Assembly: GCF_014898055.3 (NCBI RefSeq)
Contig: NW_023604295.1
Coordinates: forward strand, 63,761,730-63,825,729
Source of the DNA: Talpa occidentalis
Taxonomy: Eukaryota; Chordata; Mammalia; Eulipotyphla; Talpidae
Length of the DNA stretch: 64,000 nucleotides
Direction: 5' to 3'
Shown piece by piece: positions 31,998 through 45,160 of this stretch; the first letter of the stretch is position 1, and the number at the start of each line of letters is the position of its first letter. The notes under the pieces were generated by a model, which made no database searches, was not told the DNA's origin, and saw only the letters and a program-made list of their open reading frames with translations. The position numbers and the translations under genes are program-made.

Positions 31998-34900
31998 GCT
32001 AAATGTTCTGCTCTGCAAGATATATTTGGCTTTAGTGTGGATTGGAGACAGAAAAGATAAAAGAATATTCATTAAATATACGTCCCAAACAGGATGATAG
32101 AAGGAGAAATACAAACATGTGAACGGCATCATGAAAGCAAATCCATAGGATCTAACAACTAACTGGTTGTGAGAATACAGAATACAAGGGTAGGTTTACT
32201 ACTTAATGATGAAGAAAACACTGTCTCCCAAAATAGCATGACTGCCAGGAACAAAATATGCTATATGAATACAAAAACATAGCTTCAAAAAACACATAAT
32301 ATTCAGTATTTCTCATTCACAATCTTAAGTAATATTTAAAATCATGCCTGTGCTTGTTTTATAAATTTAAAGGAAACAATAATACTAAAAAAATAATCAA
32401 GGTAGAAAACAAACAACATAAGCAAAGCGGCTTACGCTTAGAGAATTCTTAACAGTCTGCATAAAACATACAAGAAATAAAATAATCCTAAATAATGGGC
32501 AATGATAATAATATTACTTTGGCTTTTTAGTGCAATTTCTACTGATGTGTGTGTATATATAATGGCCTTAGTCACTTTATGACAGAATTCTGCTGATATA
32601 GGCAGAACATTAATTTATTAAAGTAACACTGGTATAACTTACAGAATCTTCAAGAGGATTAGAGAACTAGATATAGAAACTATATCCAAAACTGTATTGC
32701 AGAAGCCTCCAAACCTTCCAGCTCGATCTGGACATTAGATGTCATCATGTCAACTACCAGCACCAACATGGGTCACTATATACTTCTAGTATCACTGCTT
32801 CTGCCTTCTCTGGAAATCAAATGCTGCTGCCATAGTTGCCACTACTTAACAGAAGGAAGAATATAGGTAGCTGCAACTTGTATAATCATCTATTTCACAA
32901 AATAAAATGTGGTCTAATAAACCAAATAAATTTTTGTACATTTTATCTCAATTGCCTGAACTAACTCAAACAGCTGAGGCATCTTTCATTCCATGTGATG
33001 TTAGGACTATGTCTCTGGAACTACCAATCTAGAGGACACCCAATGGAGATTGTTCTTGAATGTAAAGTCAAGCTTTTAAGAAAAGAAATGGTGTGTGCTG
33101 CTCTTCAAAAAATTTGATTAATCAAGGGCATAATAGTAAAGTATTACTATAAGTGTTATAGGTTTATTTTACAAGAAATAAAGTTTAGAGGGTATGAAGT
33201 GATATATGTGGAAGAAGAAAATAAAAATAAAACTTCACCTACTATTGTTTAGGGAAAAGGAATAAAATTATTGTCCCCAAAAGTGATAATTAATATGTAT
33301 CTGTGTTCAGAAAGTATCCATCAAAGCCTGCATACTTTTTTTTCTGACATATTGGCACATTTCATTTGAACTTCAGCTTGAACAATGATGAAATATACAA
33401 AATATCATTGACAGAAAAATATTCCCTATTCAAAATTTAAATTGTCCTCCTAAAAACAAAAAGCTTCCATAAGAGAATATAGCCATACCTGTAATATTTT
33501 CATAATGAATATTCCAATTTCATTTCAGACTCATTATATATTAAAAAACTGAGGTAAATAAGTTAACATCATATTTGTAATTTTTCATTCTTTATTTAAA
33601 TTAATTTTATAAGTTCTACTAGAAAACAAAGCAATGGTATAATTTTATGAGGCACCATGTTAAAATTCACTAGCTTGAGTCTTCAAACACTTTTGGACCA
33701 TTATTGTTCATCAGAATTGAACATAATGGAAATTTTGAGGTAACCAGAAGTAGAAATTATGTATGTTGCCTGGTTTCCAGATCCAGAGTCATTCTCATAG
33801 TTAGAAGAGCTCATATAATCCAAAAAAGTTCTACATGGTACAATTAATCAAAGTTTAGGCATAAACTTTGTAAATAAATATAACAAGCATTTTATTGGAT
33901 ATAAATTCTTCCCAGCAATTTTAAGGAAAAACATTACCTTCGGTAACTATATTTTTTCCCCTTTGAACTCCATTACTGAGATTCGTATTCAACAAACATT
34001 CATCAAATACCAATTATGCTTAAATGTTGGGTCCTATCTAGGTTTCTTATTTAAAAAATGTATTTTACAATCTTTTTGAAAGTGATTCATGATGTGTTCA
34101 GAAAACTTTTCAAAGGCACCACTTTTCTTTCATACTAATAATAAGCATTTTGAAAAATCAAGGTTGAGTGATGACAAAGAGTAAAATGGAAGGAATGGAT
34201 TATTTTTTTGTGTGGTTAAACTAGTCATGCAATCATAATTTGATTGTCCAGAACTATATTTCTGATCAGTTATTAAATGCCTGTCAAGAACTTAGAAGAA
34301 AATCTCTGATATATGAAAGCTACATGTTGATTTTTATCATATTGTAAAGTATATGCATTGATTCTTTATGGAGAAAAATATACATCATAAATGTTTAAAA
34401 GAGCTATCAACTGACAGTTATGGCTGTAAAATATATTAATTAATCTCCAACCTCTCTTTGTATCTTAGAGTTCATTAGTTTAAGCTTTTACTGGTTATTT
34501 AACAGAGGTGAAACTTTAATAATTATGCCTATTTAAATCTCACAATGATCACTATGTGATAAAGATTCTTTTTACTTGTATTGTCTGTAAACATCTCATC
34601 ATGAAATACCAGACAGGTGAAGTATAATAGAAAAAAAAATTCATAGGAATCATTGAAGAAAATGATGCCAAATGTAGTTTTGGATCAATTCCTGTATGCC
34701 CTCACTTTCTCACCTGAAGTGAAAAGGGTATTGAATAGAATCAGTTTCCTTTCTAACTGCACTCCATTGTAGAGGGACAGAAATGGAAAATGAAGCTATT
34801 TCACAAGTAGAAAAGAATCATTGAAATCATTCTCATTGTTAGTTTTAGTTGTACAGTCAAACTCAAGTCAAGGATAATAAGTATGAAAATGAATCTTGAA

Positions 34901-35489
34901 GCATGGATTAAGGCAATATACATAAGTCAAATTTTACATTTTGCTTAACATACATAGTATTTTCTTAGTCAAAACCAGAGACAATAACAATATCTTAATT
35001 ATGCTCGTCTACACATTTTAGTATTAGCTATGCAATATTTACTTTCTGATCAAGAATTCAAAATTACTCATACAATATATGCACATATATATTATTCTTT
35101 GAGAATATCCAATGTTAGAATGATGTAATATTAATACATGATTTTGAGAAATGTTTTTACTGTAATCAAACTTTTGTCAATTTTTATTATAAAATACTAC
35201 AATATTGGATTTTATCTCCACATGCTAATACAAATTATATTTTTACTTTGCTCCCTGATTTTAAAATCTTTGGGAGAGACAACTCAATACAATTTCTTAA
35301 TATAAATCTACACAATTTCTTAATATAGCTCCTCTTCATTTCTCTTGTGTAGGATACTTTGTGAACCCCAGCCTACGTAAAAGTGCATGATAACCAAATA
35401 AACCCTGATTCTTGATATCTTGTTTCCCAGTCATATGGACAGGGCATTAATATTCAAGATTATTTATATTCCCAGGCATGTTATTTAAT
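31998..35489. other. unique AT-rich sequence, 3.5 kb
   Basis: No young repeat or gene. A short stretch at 33985-34030 (CAACAAACATTCATCAAATA) resembles an ancient L2/MIR end in reverse. A 16-base word (acaatttcttaatata) recurs near 35290 and 35315. Confidence 0.5.
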
Positions 35490-35737
35490 ATTTTATTTAT
35501 TTATTTTGCATAGAAGAACTGGACAGTAGGCCAGAGGTGTTGGGGCGGGGGTGGGTAAGAAGATTCACCAGAGGCAGAGTGGGGAGCAGAGCAGGCAGAT
35601 CGACTAAAATATACTACTAAAAGGAGCAGCAAGTGAGACAGGAGAGGTCTGTTGTGTCATATCCTGGCGGAGTGTGGAACTCAGGACTCAGCGGTGATAG
35701 CACTGAGACTTAACCACTAGGCCCCCTGGGAAGCCCC
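35490..35737 (-). mobile_element. tRNA-derived SINE, old subtype, minus
   Basis: ATTTATTTATTTTGCATAGA tail complement, AGGCCAGAGGTGTTGGGG, CACCAGAGGCAGAGTGGGGA, AGAGGTCTGTTGTGTC, head ending CCCCCTGGGAAGCCCC. Diverged; no clear duplication. Confidence 0.88.
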
Positions 35738-38637
35738 TATTTCTTAACCTTAATTTATTTTCTTGCATTATATATGGAAATATTAATAGAATTACCTATT
35801 GTAGTTACTGTAGGAATGTAAAGCACTTAACAAAATGCTTGTCACATAGGAAAGCTATCAACAAATTCTATTTATTGTTAATAAAAATATTAAATATGAT
35901 TATGTAATTATTACTTATGAAAATCTAATGCTGATTAATAATATAAATCATGCAATATTGTTAATATCAATTATAGTAATTATAATAGTGATGCCACAGT
36001 TATGTTTATTACACTGATTAAAATAAAATCAATTAATTATTTCATTTTTAACATGAAACCATGATGCAATGATTTGTCTGGATTTACGTCTTAGATTATT
36101 CATCTTGACAGGAGTGCTGAAGCTTGTTAATAAGGGAAAAAATCTAATCATAATCTTTATCTAGTTTTTCAGAACGAAGCCAGAAAAGCCCAAATAGTGC
36201 TAAATTCAGACCAGCACTACCACTTTAATGTTTTGGGGGTGCTAGTACTAAAATAGCTACGTTTGAAGCAAAAAAAAGTCAATCTATCTATTTGGCTGGC
36301 AGATGATGGCTGTTAAAGGAAATTTTTGTCTTGGCTAATAAGGCTTGGGTGTTTCTTATATCCATATTTAGTTTCTTATTTATTCCAATTTTATTAAGCA
36401 CCTACTAATGTATGAACCACTATAATGGATAAAAGATGTAGAGGATATTCAACATTTCTTCAAGTAGACATCATCTCACATAAAATACGGATTTCATGAT
36501 TACAATATGATTGTCATTCAAAAGATCACTTTTATGTGGAGTTAAAAGGGAAAATTTCATACAGAAATTATAATTTAAAAAGGCCTACAGAAGAGACTTA
36601 TTTTAATAGGTGGAGATCCAGAAGCATAGCATTTTAGGAATAGAAATGAACACAGGCATAGGAATAGAAAATCCTATAATCTACTTTGGGATTAAATCCA
36701 GGTTCCTGAAGGATAGGTTTTCTGAAGAGAATAATGTAAAATAAGACAAGAAAGGGACATGTAGTCAATTTTGGAAAGTGACTGCACTTAACCTCAAGCA
36801 TTAACAGACCACTGTGTGACTAGATTGTGCATCTTTTATCTTATGTGCCTAAAAAAATAGGTAGTGAATGTTGCAAAATTTTTGATATGTTAACAAATTA
36901 GTGAGTTAAAGCTTTTAATTTAATCAATACAAGATGGGTAGCCATGCGATTTAGGTTCAGATGTGAACACTGAAAGAGTAATCAGACAGTGGCATATTAT
37001 GATGAATTAACATAGTTAGAAATTAGAGGGGAGATTGGAAAAAATAAAGAGTTTTATGACTGAGGGAGAGGAAGCGAGAGCCAAGAACTATGAAAAGGTT
37101 AAAATTTATCCCATTTGCAAACCTATACATTAGTCTACCAGTGTTTCATAGATGCTGGTAGAATATAAAAGACAACTGGATCACAGACAATGGACTTTAC
37201 TACTTAAAGCTACAAAAATAAACAGACATCAGCATTTGTGTTGGTTCTGCAAACCCGATTTCCATAGATAGGTGACTTATGCATATTCAGTGGGCTGCAT
37301 TAAAGGAGAGGAAAGGAAATCTATCTAAAGCAAGACAGAAGGCTGTCAAAATTTTTCTTCAGAGTAAGACATTAACTATTTTAATGGATGATAAATAAAT
37401 ATGTTCTCTGATCCAAAGAGAGATACTATCTCTTTCAGTCATAGTTAGCTACAAACATTCTCAAAAAGATCTGAAACAAGAGCAACTGATAAGATGAGAT
37501 CCACTGTTATCCAACTAATAGCAAAGAGATCCATAGAGAATTGTCTCCCAATATAAATGTCTGAATTAGGTGGTAGTGGTGAAAATTCCATTCAAATAAA
37601 TAGACAGAATTTTAATTAAAGGATTAAACTGTTTCTTATATTACTTTCCAAAACTAATAGAAAACAAAGTTACTTTATTGCTTCTAAACCAATGTTCATC
37701 ACAACCTCAGAAGGAAACATTGACTTCTTGCAAAAATAAGTTACCTAAGAATTGAACACTTCTGTACATTTCTTGAAAATGGGAGTTAAATTCACTGAAG
37801 TGAATAAACCTATTCAAAACCTCTCTAAGGTGCATTTCTGTCTAAGTCCATGCATGCACACATGCATGCACACGCACACACACTAACTTCATAAATAGGA
37901 ATTAAGATCATTTATGTAATAAAATGGATAAATTATTATCATACTCAGTGTGCTCTGTTCAGAGCTGTGAATATGCCAGTGGCTTTTTTTCCTGTTTATT
38001 TTTTAGATAATATTAGATATAACTGACCTTTTCAAAAAGTGAGGTAGAAGCAACTTGGACATATACTTATTAAGTCTTGTGGTAATAAATTTAATTTTAA
38101 CCTACAATGGCTCCTCAGTAATTTATAAGCCCTTGCAATATGATGCATTGTCATGAGTATATTGCCTTGGTTACATTGGGTGAAATAGATAATTACAATG
38201 TGATTAGAATGGGAGGTCTGAGCTCCACCAACAATGTGATTTACGGTAGACTTTGTGTCACTTGGGTCAGAGGGGATGAAGACTGAGAAGAGATACATGG
38301 GAAATCAATTATGCCTACTTGATGGAGCTCTAATTAAAACTCTGACCATCAAAACCTGCATGAGGATCACTGGATAGCAATATTGTGTGCATTATGATAT
38401 ATTTTGATACTGGGAAGTAACATTTCTCAGGGAGAAGACAAGTGGAAAGTCCATGTTTGGAACTTTCCCAGACTATAATATGCCCATCATATATTATCTG
38501 ACTTTAAGCTGCATCTTTTAACTGTAATAAACTGTGATTGTGAGTAAAGCGGCTTTCAGTGAGTTCTATTAATCCCTCTAGTGATTTATGAATCTGAGGG
38601 TGTTTTAGGGAATCTCCAAATTTGAAACGATAGTATT
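35738..38637. other. unique AT-rich sequence, 2.9 kb
   Basis: No gene. TTTATTAAGCACCTACTAAT near 36395 looks like the reverse of an L2/MIR end. A short CA/TGCA-rich run lies at 37849-37883. Confidence 0.5.
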
Positions 38638-38650
38638 AGAAGTGGGGGTG

Positions 38651-38986
38651 TTTTTTTTTTTTTTTGTTTTGTTTTTTTTTAATTTTTCTAGAGGCATGTC
38701 TTATTTATTTATTTATTTATTATTTGTTTGTTTGGTTTATACATGCACTGGGTACAGTCAGAAGCGTGGGAGGGTGAGAGAAGTCACCAGAGCCAGAGCG
38801 GGGAGCAGAGCAGGCAGAAGGACCGAAGTACACTGCTGAGGGGAGCAGCGGGCGGCAGGAGAGGTCTGCACGCCATGTGGGACCCTCCTCCGATGGCCGG
38901 GGAGCAGCCGGGGATCGAACCGGCTGCAGAGGCTGCAGGCAGCTTCGCAACCCAGCGCTCAACCGCTGCGCCACCGGGGAGGCCCC
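38651..38986 (-). mobile_element. tRNA-derived SINE, young subtype with extended tail, minus
   Basis: T-run, then CTAGAGGCATGTCTTATTTA and a (TTTA)n/(TTTG)n stretch before TATACATGCACTGGGTACAG: the extended-tail form. Head CGCCACCGGGGAGGCCCC. Target-site duplication AGAAGTGGGGGTG at 38638-38650 and 38987-38999. Confidence 0.95.
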
Positions 38987-38999
38987 AGAAGTGGGGGTG

Positions 39000-39383
39000 G
39001 TTTTGTATGGACTTTGCTCTTTCTAACTTTGCAAGGTCCCAACTCTAAAAAGTATAATATTCAGGAGACAATTTTATCTTCTGGTAAAACAAATATATTT
39101 TTTTCAATTTCAATTCTGATTTCCATATTTTATTATGCAAAGTCCATTTCATTTTATAATATACATTTAAATATATATAGATGTGGGTATATGCAATTTC
39201 ATGAAATTCTAGAATGATTTCCAAATATATTTTCAAATTTTCTTAAAAATAAACAAGATAGTGTACATTTCAATTGAACAACAACATATTAATATTGAAT
39301 ACATTTTTTTCTGATGGGCCAAACACTTAAAAAATTAGACATCTCTTACCTAGATATAAGTATGCATTTAAAGTAATGAAGGG
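39000..39383. other. unique AT-rich spacer
   Basis: No recognised feature. Confidence 0.5.
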
Positions 39384-39655
39384 GGGCCTCCCTGGTGGCA
39401 CAAGGGGTTAAGACACAGCCTATGAAGCTATCTGCAGCCACTGCAGCACAAGTTAGGTCCCTGACAAGGGAGCTACCCTCATGGTACAGCAGACCTCTCC
39501 TGACTTGCTGCTGCTCCACTCAGCAGTGTATTTCAATCAATCTGCCTGTTCTGTTCCCTACTCTGTTTCCAGTGAGTCCTTTCACACCCCACACCTCTGG
39601 CCTACACCCCAGTTCTTCTATGCATAAATAAATAAATGAATCTTAAATAAAACTT
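39384..39655 (+). mobile_element. tRNA-derived SINE, old subtype, plus
   Basis: GGGCCTCCCTGGTGGCACAA, GGGGTTAAGACACAGCCTAT head, AGGGAGCTACCCTCATGG, tail TTCTTCTATGCATAAATAAA. Box B is weak (AGTTAGGTCCCTGAC). Confidence 0.92.
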
Positions 39656-40339
39656 TTAAAAAGCTGACCATTTTATAACTATGAGACAAATTCTCATTTC
39701 TATTGATTTTACTTTTTCATATTTCTCAATATTTTGTAAACATAGGAATTTCACATTTTGAAATCTTTTCACAGTTAATTCTTGAGTCCCAAATTAGAAA
39801 TACTAGCCATTACATAGTCCCAAGGATCCTCATTAGTTGAAATTTAACCTCTTGCTGCCTAACAAAGAAACACCTTTCTACAGGAAAATGAGGTCGAACC
39901 TACTATGCTGAAATAAAATTTTCAAATATATTAGTTGCAGTAGAGATAGACAAAGCGACCAATTACAGATTCTTGCTGGTACAATGGTGTGAAAGGCCAA
40001 TTTATATGTCATTATCATTAATAAATGCTTATTATATGCCTAGTTGTGAAATGTGTACACAGAAGATTGTTAAACCTCCTTCCTAGTAATGTGTCTCTGG
40101 ATGCAGCCAAAGCAATTTTAAATCTCAGAATTTTGGATTGACTTGGGAGGGCTATGTGCATCAAAGTCCTCTAGGTAGTCTGCATGAGAAAATATGTTCT
40201 CATTACTTCCCCTTAGCACTGTAACCTGGTGACAGTTCTCCTTTTAGTCAGGGGCCAGAGGAAGCAAGCCAAAAAACCCTGTCATCTTCTAAATGCACAG
40301 CATGAGACTGTAACATTTCTTTAAGGCTTCTTCTTTTAT
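39656..40339. other. unique sequence
   Basis: Unassigned. 40020-40045 (TAATAAATGCTTATTATATG) resembles an ancient L2/MIR end. Confidence 0.45.
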
Positions 40340-40357
40340 TTCTGTCTCTTACTGCAG

Positions 40358-40524
40358 GTCTGACTGTCAAAGTCACAGCGGGAGATAAAAATGAAAAGAA
40401 CCATCAAAGAAAATCGTGTGCAGAATTTCCCTACAGAAGCTTTCAGCAAGAAGGGTAAAAAAATGAAAGAGGCTACATTGACATTTGCCCTCCAGCAAAA
40501 CATTAGTAAAAGGGAAAAACAAAA
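40358..40524 (+). other. exon-like segment with a 45-codon ORF
   Basis: A pyrimidine tract (TTCTTCTTTTATTTCTGTCT) ends in CAG at 40355-40357, and 167 bp later GTAAGC at 40525 looks like a splice donor. Inside, ATG 40391 opens a 45-codon lysine-rich frame (MKRTIKENRVQNFPTEAFSK...) ending TAA 40526-40528. I recognise no protein. An exon of a non-coding RNA, or chance, fits as well. Confidence 0.2.
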
Positions 40525-40529
40525 GTAAG

Positions 40530-41148
40530 CTTGCCCACCTCCCAAATATGTCCCATGATATCAGAAAATGTAATGTTTCATTTTTGTAATAGATCAAAAG
40601 AGCAATTGCTTAAGCATGTTTTGTTGTGAGGGATTTTAAAAATGAAAAATTGAAAATGGTCTGTACTATTCAGGAAAACAAAATTGTAAATTTCTATTGA
40701 TTTTAAGATTGGAGTTCTATGCAAAAATTTTTGACAATAACATGTAAAACATGTAAAATAACATCTTCAAACTTTGATATAACATGAAATGACTGACTCA
40801 ACTTAAAAAGAAGTGGTATATAATAAGAGAAAATTTGCATTTTTAACAATTATCTAACTTTCCATACAATTTTTGGAAAAGACGTATTTTTTAAAAATTC
40901 AGGCATTTATTGCAAGTGTTCTCTGAATGCACATACTGTTAAGAAAATCTATATACTGCTATGCTAAGAATTATGCCATTAAGTTATACTTGTTTTTGTA
41001 AATAAACTTTCAAATTTAGAATAATTTTAGATTTACATTAAAATTACAAAGATAATATGAAAAGTTAGTTTTCATACACCTCTCCATCAGTTTCTGGCAT
41101 TGCTAACATTATCACAGTAGATTTCCATGACCTGGACAGTCTTAAAAA
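40530..41148. other. unique AT-rich sequence
   Basis: Nothing recognised. The last 200 bp may be a decayed L1 3' end. Confidence 0.4.
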
Positions 41149-41159
41149 GTGCTGGCAAG

Positions 41160-41434
41160 GTCCTCCCTGGTGGTGCAGGCGGTTGAGCGCAAAGCTGTGC
41201 AGCTGTTCACAGGCTCCTCAGCACAAGTTCCATCCCGGCCGGCCAGGGAGATGCCCACATGGCGCGGCAGACCTCTCCAGTCTCGCCTTCTCTCCCCTCA
41301 GCAGTGTATTTCAGTCAGTCTGCCTGTTTCGTTCCCTGCTCTGTCTCTGATGAGTCCTCTCACCCTCCTGCAAGTGTGCTTGTACCCCAGTTCTTGTATG
41401 CATGAATAAATAAAAAATCTTAAAAAAAAAAGGA
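41160..41434 (+). mobile_element. tRNA-derived SINE, intermediate subtype, plus
   Basis: GTCCTCCCTGGTGGTGCAGG head, AAGTTCCATCCCGGCC box B, CAGGGAGATGCCCACATGG, tail GTTCTTGTATGCATGAATAA. Target-site duplication GTGCTGGCAAG at 41149-41159 and 41435-41445. Confidence 0.94.
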
Positions 41435-41445
41435 GTGCTGGCAAG

Positions 41446-42387
41446 ATTACTTGCAGAATGTCCTAAGGCTTGGATCATAGCTATCATCCAGTGCATGTTT
41501 TGCCAACTGTTACATAACCAGTAACAGATTAAAAAATAAATGACACGTTTCTTTTGCTTGATTAAAAAGGAGGAAGTTGAGTTCCAAATTGACTTGGTAA
41601 AATTTACTTACTAATGAAACAGCTTTATAACAAGAAAAATAAACAAGAGATTCATTAATTAAATTGATAAACATTTATTGAATGTCCACTTTGTGCCTGG
41701 CATTTTGTTCTACAGAGAAAACATGCAAATAAAAGATAAAATTTCTTTCTTCAGGAATGATATAATTGTAAGAATGGAAAAGTCAAGTAAACATAAATTT
41801 ACAGAAAAACATTCAAAATACCTCCTCTGACAGAAAAGGTAACATCCAAGATAAGTTTTATAGGAAAAGAAATGGGCAATAGGTTTGGACAAAGGGGAAG
41901 CAAATGTTTTAGTGTGGCTGATGTCCATAATGATAGCATGTTTTGATAATGTCTTTTGAATTTTACTGAAATAAAGATGAGAAGAAAGAAAATTTTCTCT
42001 ATTGAGTTTAAGTAAGAGATTGAAAAATAAGATACGCATTTTTAAATGTATGGAACATTTTTATTAAAAGAAATTTGTCACTCCACACACTGTAAATGTT
42101 TTTCCTTATATTTTCTTTTTAAAAACATTTGTGTATTAGAAAGGAATATCCTGGCAGCAGTGTGGAGAGTGATCTGGAGGTGGGAATAACAGAAGCAGGA
42201 AATAATTAAGAAAAAAATTGTTAGCATTATGAAGACAAATTAAGGACATTATGAACTAGGAATGGAGAAAGTTTATAAAGAGAGGTTGAATTTACAGGAC
42301 ATGCATAAAAATGAATGTGGAAAATAAGAGGAGAGGAGGTATGACTTTTAAATTTCTACTTAGTTGATAAGATAACTGACATGAGAT
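41446..42387. other. mostly unique, with an ancient repeat end
   Basis: 41655-41770 (TAAACATTTATTGAATGTCC, TGTGCCTGGCATTTTGTTCT) resembles the reverse of a common ancient LINE end. The rest shows nothing. Confidence 0.45.
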
Positions 42388-42392
42388 ACATA

Positions 42393-42500
42393 AGAGACAC
42401 TCTATGGGGGTTGGGGGGCGGGGAGGGGAGGGATTGGGGTCAAAATAAGGGGTTGCAATTGTATGGGGAATATAAAAATAAAATTTATTTAAAAAAAGAA
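42393..42500 (+). mobile_element. very short L1 3' end insertion
   Basis: AGAGACACTCTATGGGGG, a G-rich tract (42406-42432), then GGGGAATATAAAAATAAAAT and poly(A). Target-site duplication ACATAAGAG at 42388-42396 and 42501-42509, its last bases shared with the L1. Confidence 0.92.
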
Positions 42501-42509
42501 ACATAAGAG

Positions 42510-43075
42510 GCAAGGATTGGGGTAGGGGAAAGGAGGGAGATATGAAAATATTTCTGGTTTGAACTAAATGAGTTTAAGATGCCTGAATATGAGGGAATAT
42601 TTGTGATTTCTGAGCTTGAGGACATAATGTAGAGATGGCCAACGTATTGGTGATTATTGGAAATGGAGCTAAGGAGAGAGAAGGACTGGGGATACAGTTT
42701 GGGAGACATTATCATATAGATGGTATTGGAAATAATAAAACTAGATGCTATTCTCCAGTAGCATACAGAACGAGAAAAGAAGGTTGTCAAAACTCTTAGG
42801 AAAAACCCACGTTTAATGCTAGATGTAATCTAGCAAGCAAATAATACTAAGAAAGAATGACAAGCAAGGGTTTAGTAAAACCAAGAAAATTTTATCACAG
42901 GAACCAGGATGGAGGTATAATATTCAAGGACAGAGTGTCAAAAAGCAAACAAAGTTTAACAGTGGCAAAGCTACAGACAGGTCTGTTAATATACAGACAT
43001 TATTCTAAAATGATTTTTCTACCAATATACTGTCTTTAAAGGAGCAGAGTATAACTGAATATTGCATTTTAAACT
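42510..43075. other. unique sequence
   Basis: No recognised feature. ORFs of up to 101 codons here look like chance. Confidence 0.45.
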
Positions 43076-43232
43076 TATTTTTTAAGATTTATTTATTTAT
43101 GCATACACGAACTGGGGTGTAAGCCAGAGGTGCAAGGGGTGAGAAGATTCACCAGACACAGAGTGGGAAGCAGAACAGGCAGACCCACTGAAACACACTG
43201 CTGAGGGGAGCAGTGGGCAAGGCAGGAGAGGT
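43076..43232 (-). mobile_element. SINE fragment lacking its head, minus
   Basis: TTTAAGATTTATTTATTTAT tail complement, CTGGGGTGTAAGCCAGAGGT body, ending abruptly at GGCAGGAGAGGTAG. The tRNA-like head with the Pol III boxes is gone, through 5' truncation or later deletion. Confidence 0.9.
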
Positions 43233-43877
43233 AGTTTAGGAAAATTTTTAAAAATATAAAAATACATTAAATGCAAGACAACAGCCAATAAAAATGATCT
43301 AAATAAATAATTTGATCATAAAAACATTCCTGTTCAAAAAGTCAAAAGATAAAACCCACCTGGATCAAGGAGAAAATCAAATCTGAAAGTATAGAATATC
43401 TAAAAACTTTTGAATATGATAATTCTTTAGCTCTTAATCATAAAATATAAGCATAAAAGAATTATGGGGAATCCTGTTAGTAATAATTTTACTTGGTTAA
43501 CTGCTTTGGAAAAAAAATTCAATGTTAGGATTTTGGAAATTTTTTTGTATTTCAGAATAAATGATACTCAATTACTCAAAATTATTCACCACCTTGCCTG
43601 CACAATGAATCACCTCAGCTTATTTGCAAATATATCAGCGCACAAGAATCACAAAATCAGAGACCTCAGAATCTCTTGGGTATGGGGTGAGATAAAAGTA
43701 CTTTCCTTTATAATTTTAATATTCATTCAGAATTCAGAAAATAATTTTTATCTGAAGAAAATGTCAAAAAAATATGCATGGCTTAATTCAGTTCCAACAT
43801 AACTCAGCTTCCTACCATATTCACTTCTTTATTTTGGTCACTTAGTGGGTGTTCACTGGATGTCATGTCTCTACAAT
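43233..43877. other. unique AT-rich sequence
   Basis: A 112-codon frame at 43464-43802 has no recognised domain. I treat it as chance. Confidence 0.45.
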
Positions 43878-43888
43878 CTACATCCACT

Positions 43889-44166
43889 TTTTTTTAAGCT
43901 TTTTTTAAAATATTATTTATTTATTTATATAAGAACCGGGGTACAGGCCAGATGCATGGGAGGGTGAGAGGATTCACCAGAGCCAGAGCGGGGAACATAA
44001 CAAGCAGAGTGACAAAACACTCTGCTGAGGGGAACAGTGGGCAGCAGGAGAGGTCTGCACGCCATGTGGGACCCTCGCCCCGCGGCCAAGGATCTAACTG
44101 GCTCTACAGAGGTTGTGGGCAGCTTCGCAGCCCAGTGCTCAACTGCCTGCGCCACCAGGGGAAGCC
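43889..44166 (-). mobile_element. tRNA-derived SINE, short-linker subtype, minus
   Basis: ATATTATTTATTTATTTATA tail complement, GAACCGGGGTACAGGCCAGA, linker GGACCCTCGCCCCGCGGCCA, head ending CGCCACCAGGGGAAGCCC. Target duplication CTACATCCACT / CTACGTCCACT at 43878-43888 and 44167-44177 (one mismatch). Confidence 0.94.
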
Positions 44167-44177
44167 CTACGTCCACT

Positions 44178-44322
44178 ATCTTTTAAGAGAAATCTCAACC
44201 TTTCCCAATCACTTGCATCCTTTAAGAACACCAGTTACCTTCTTTTCCATCCTATCTGTATTTATGAATTCATTATCATATATTCTATTTTAAGATTGCC
44301 TGTATATGTGTGTACACATATA

Positions 44323-44365
<43 letters not shown>

Positions 44366-45090
44366 TTGTTATGCTATATATATTTTTATGATATAACAAG
44401 AGGGGGAAATGTTGCTTTGAATAGGCAGTGAGTAATATTTTCTAGGGAAAACAATATTTTATCAATTTTATTAATTTATATCTATTGAGTTCAGTAGCAA
44501 GGTTAGCCCTAGAATAAAGTTTGTGCTTATTAATTTTTGTAGATTTAATTTGGCTATGCATTTGTGTACTTCTCTACATGACTATGTTCCACTCAGATCC
44601 ATACTCTCCAGGTGGCATTCCAAAAACTGTGATTGGCCCTTTACTCAGCTTTATATTACCAACCTCCTAAGGGTAATTTGATGAACTAACATCCTAAGAA
44701 TTGTAGAGTAAAACTGATCACAGATCAATGTGCTAAGAAGCCCTGCAAGATGCACCAGGGTTTTAGAGGATATTTCTTCTTCTTGCCATTTCAACCAGTA
44801 AAAAAATATTTAGCAAAAAAAAAAAAAAAAAAAAAAGTCACTGGCTCCTTAAATATTATGAAAAGAACCATTTACTCTGCCAAATGCATATACAGAATAA
44901 CGTTAAGAAGGATAATAGGTTGAGAAAATTACTGAACAGTTTTGAACAGTTTTTTACCTTCTGTAGTCTGGAATCTGCTCCAAATCAAATAATCAAAATA
45001 GGAAAATAATTTCAAAGATAGCATTTGATATGCAGCACTGAAATAAACCCTGAGGGCTTCTGTTGGAAGGTGCTATATTTATGTTGAGGC
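44178..45090. other. unique AT-rich sequence
   Basis: Holds a (TA)n run (44327-44364) and an A22 run (44815-44836). No gene seen. Confidence 0.5.
44327..44364. repeat. (TA)n microsatellite
   Basis: About 19 TA units without interruption. Confidence 0.95.
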
Positions 45091-45160
45091 CCTGAAACAG
45101 TGCCTGAGTTATAACAAGCACTCATCAAGTATTTGTTTTATGAATTAATAAATACATGCA
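45091..45160 (+). repeat. L2/MIR 3' tail
   Basis: CAGTGCCTGAGTTATAACAA then GCACTCATCAAGTATTTG and TATGAATTAATAAAT match the ancient 3' end. Confidence 0.6.

Noticed and set aside
43464..43802. 112-codon ORF
   Set aside because: AT-rich, no domain, no splice or promoter signals, in a region of many chance frames.
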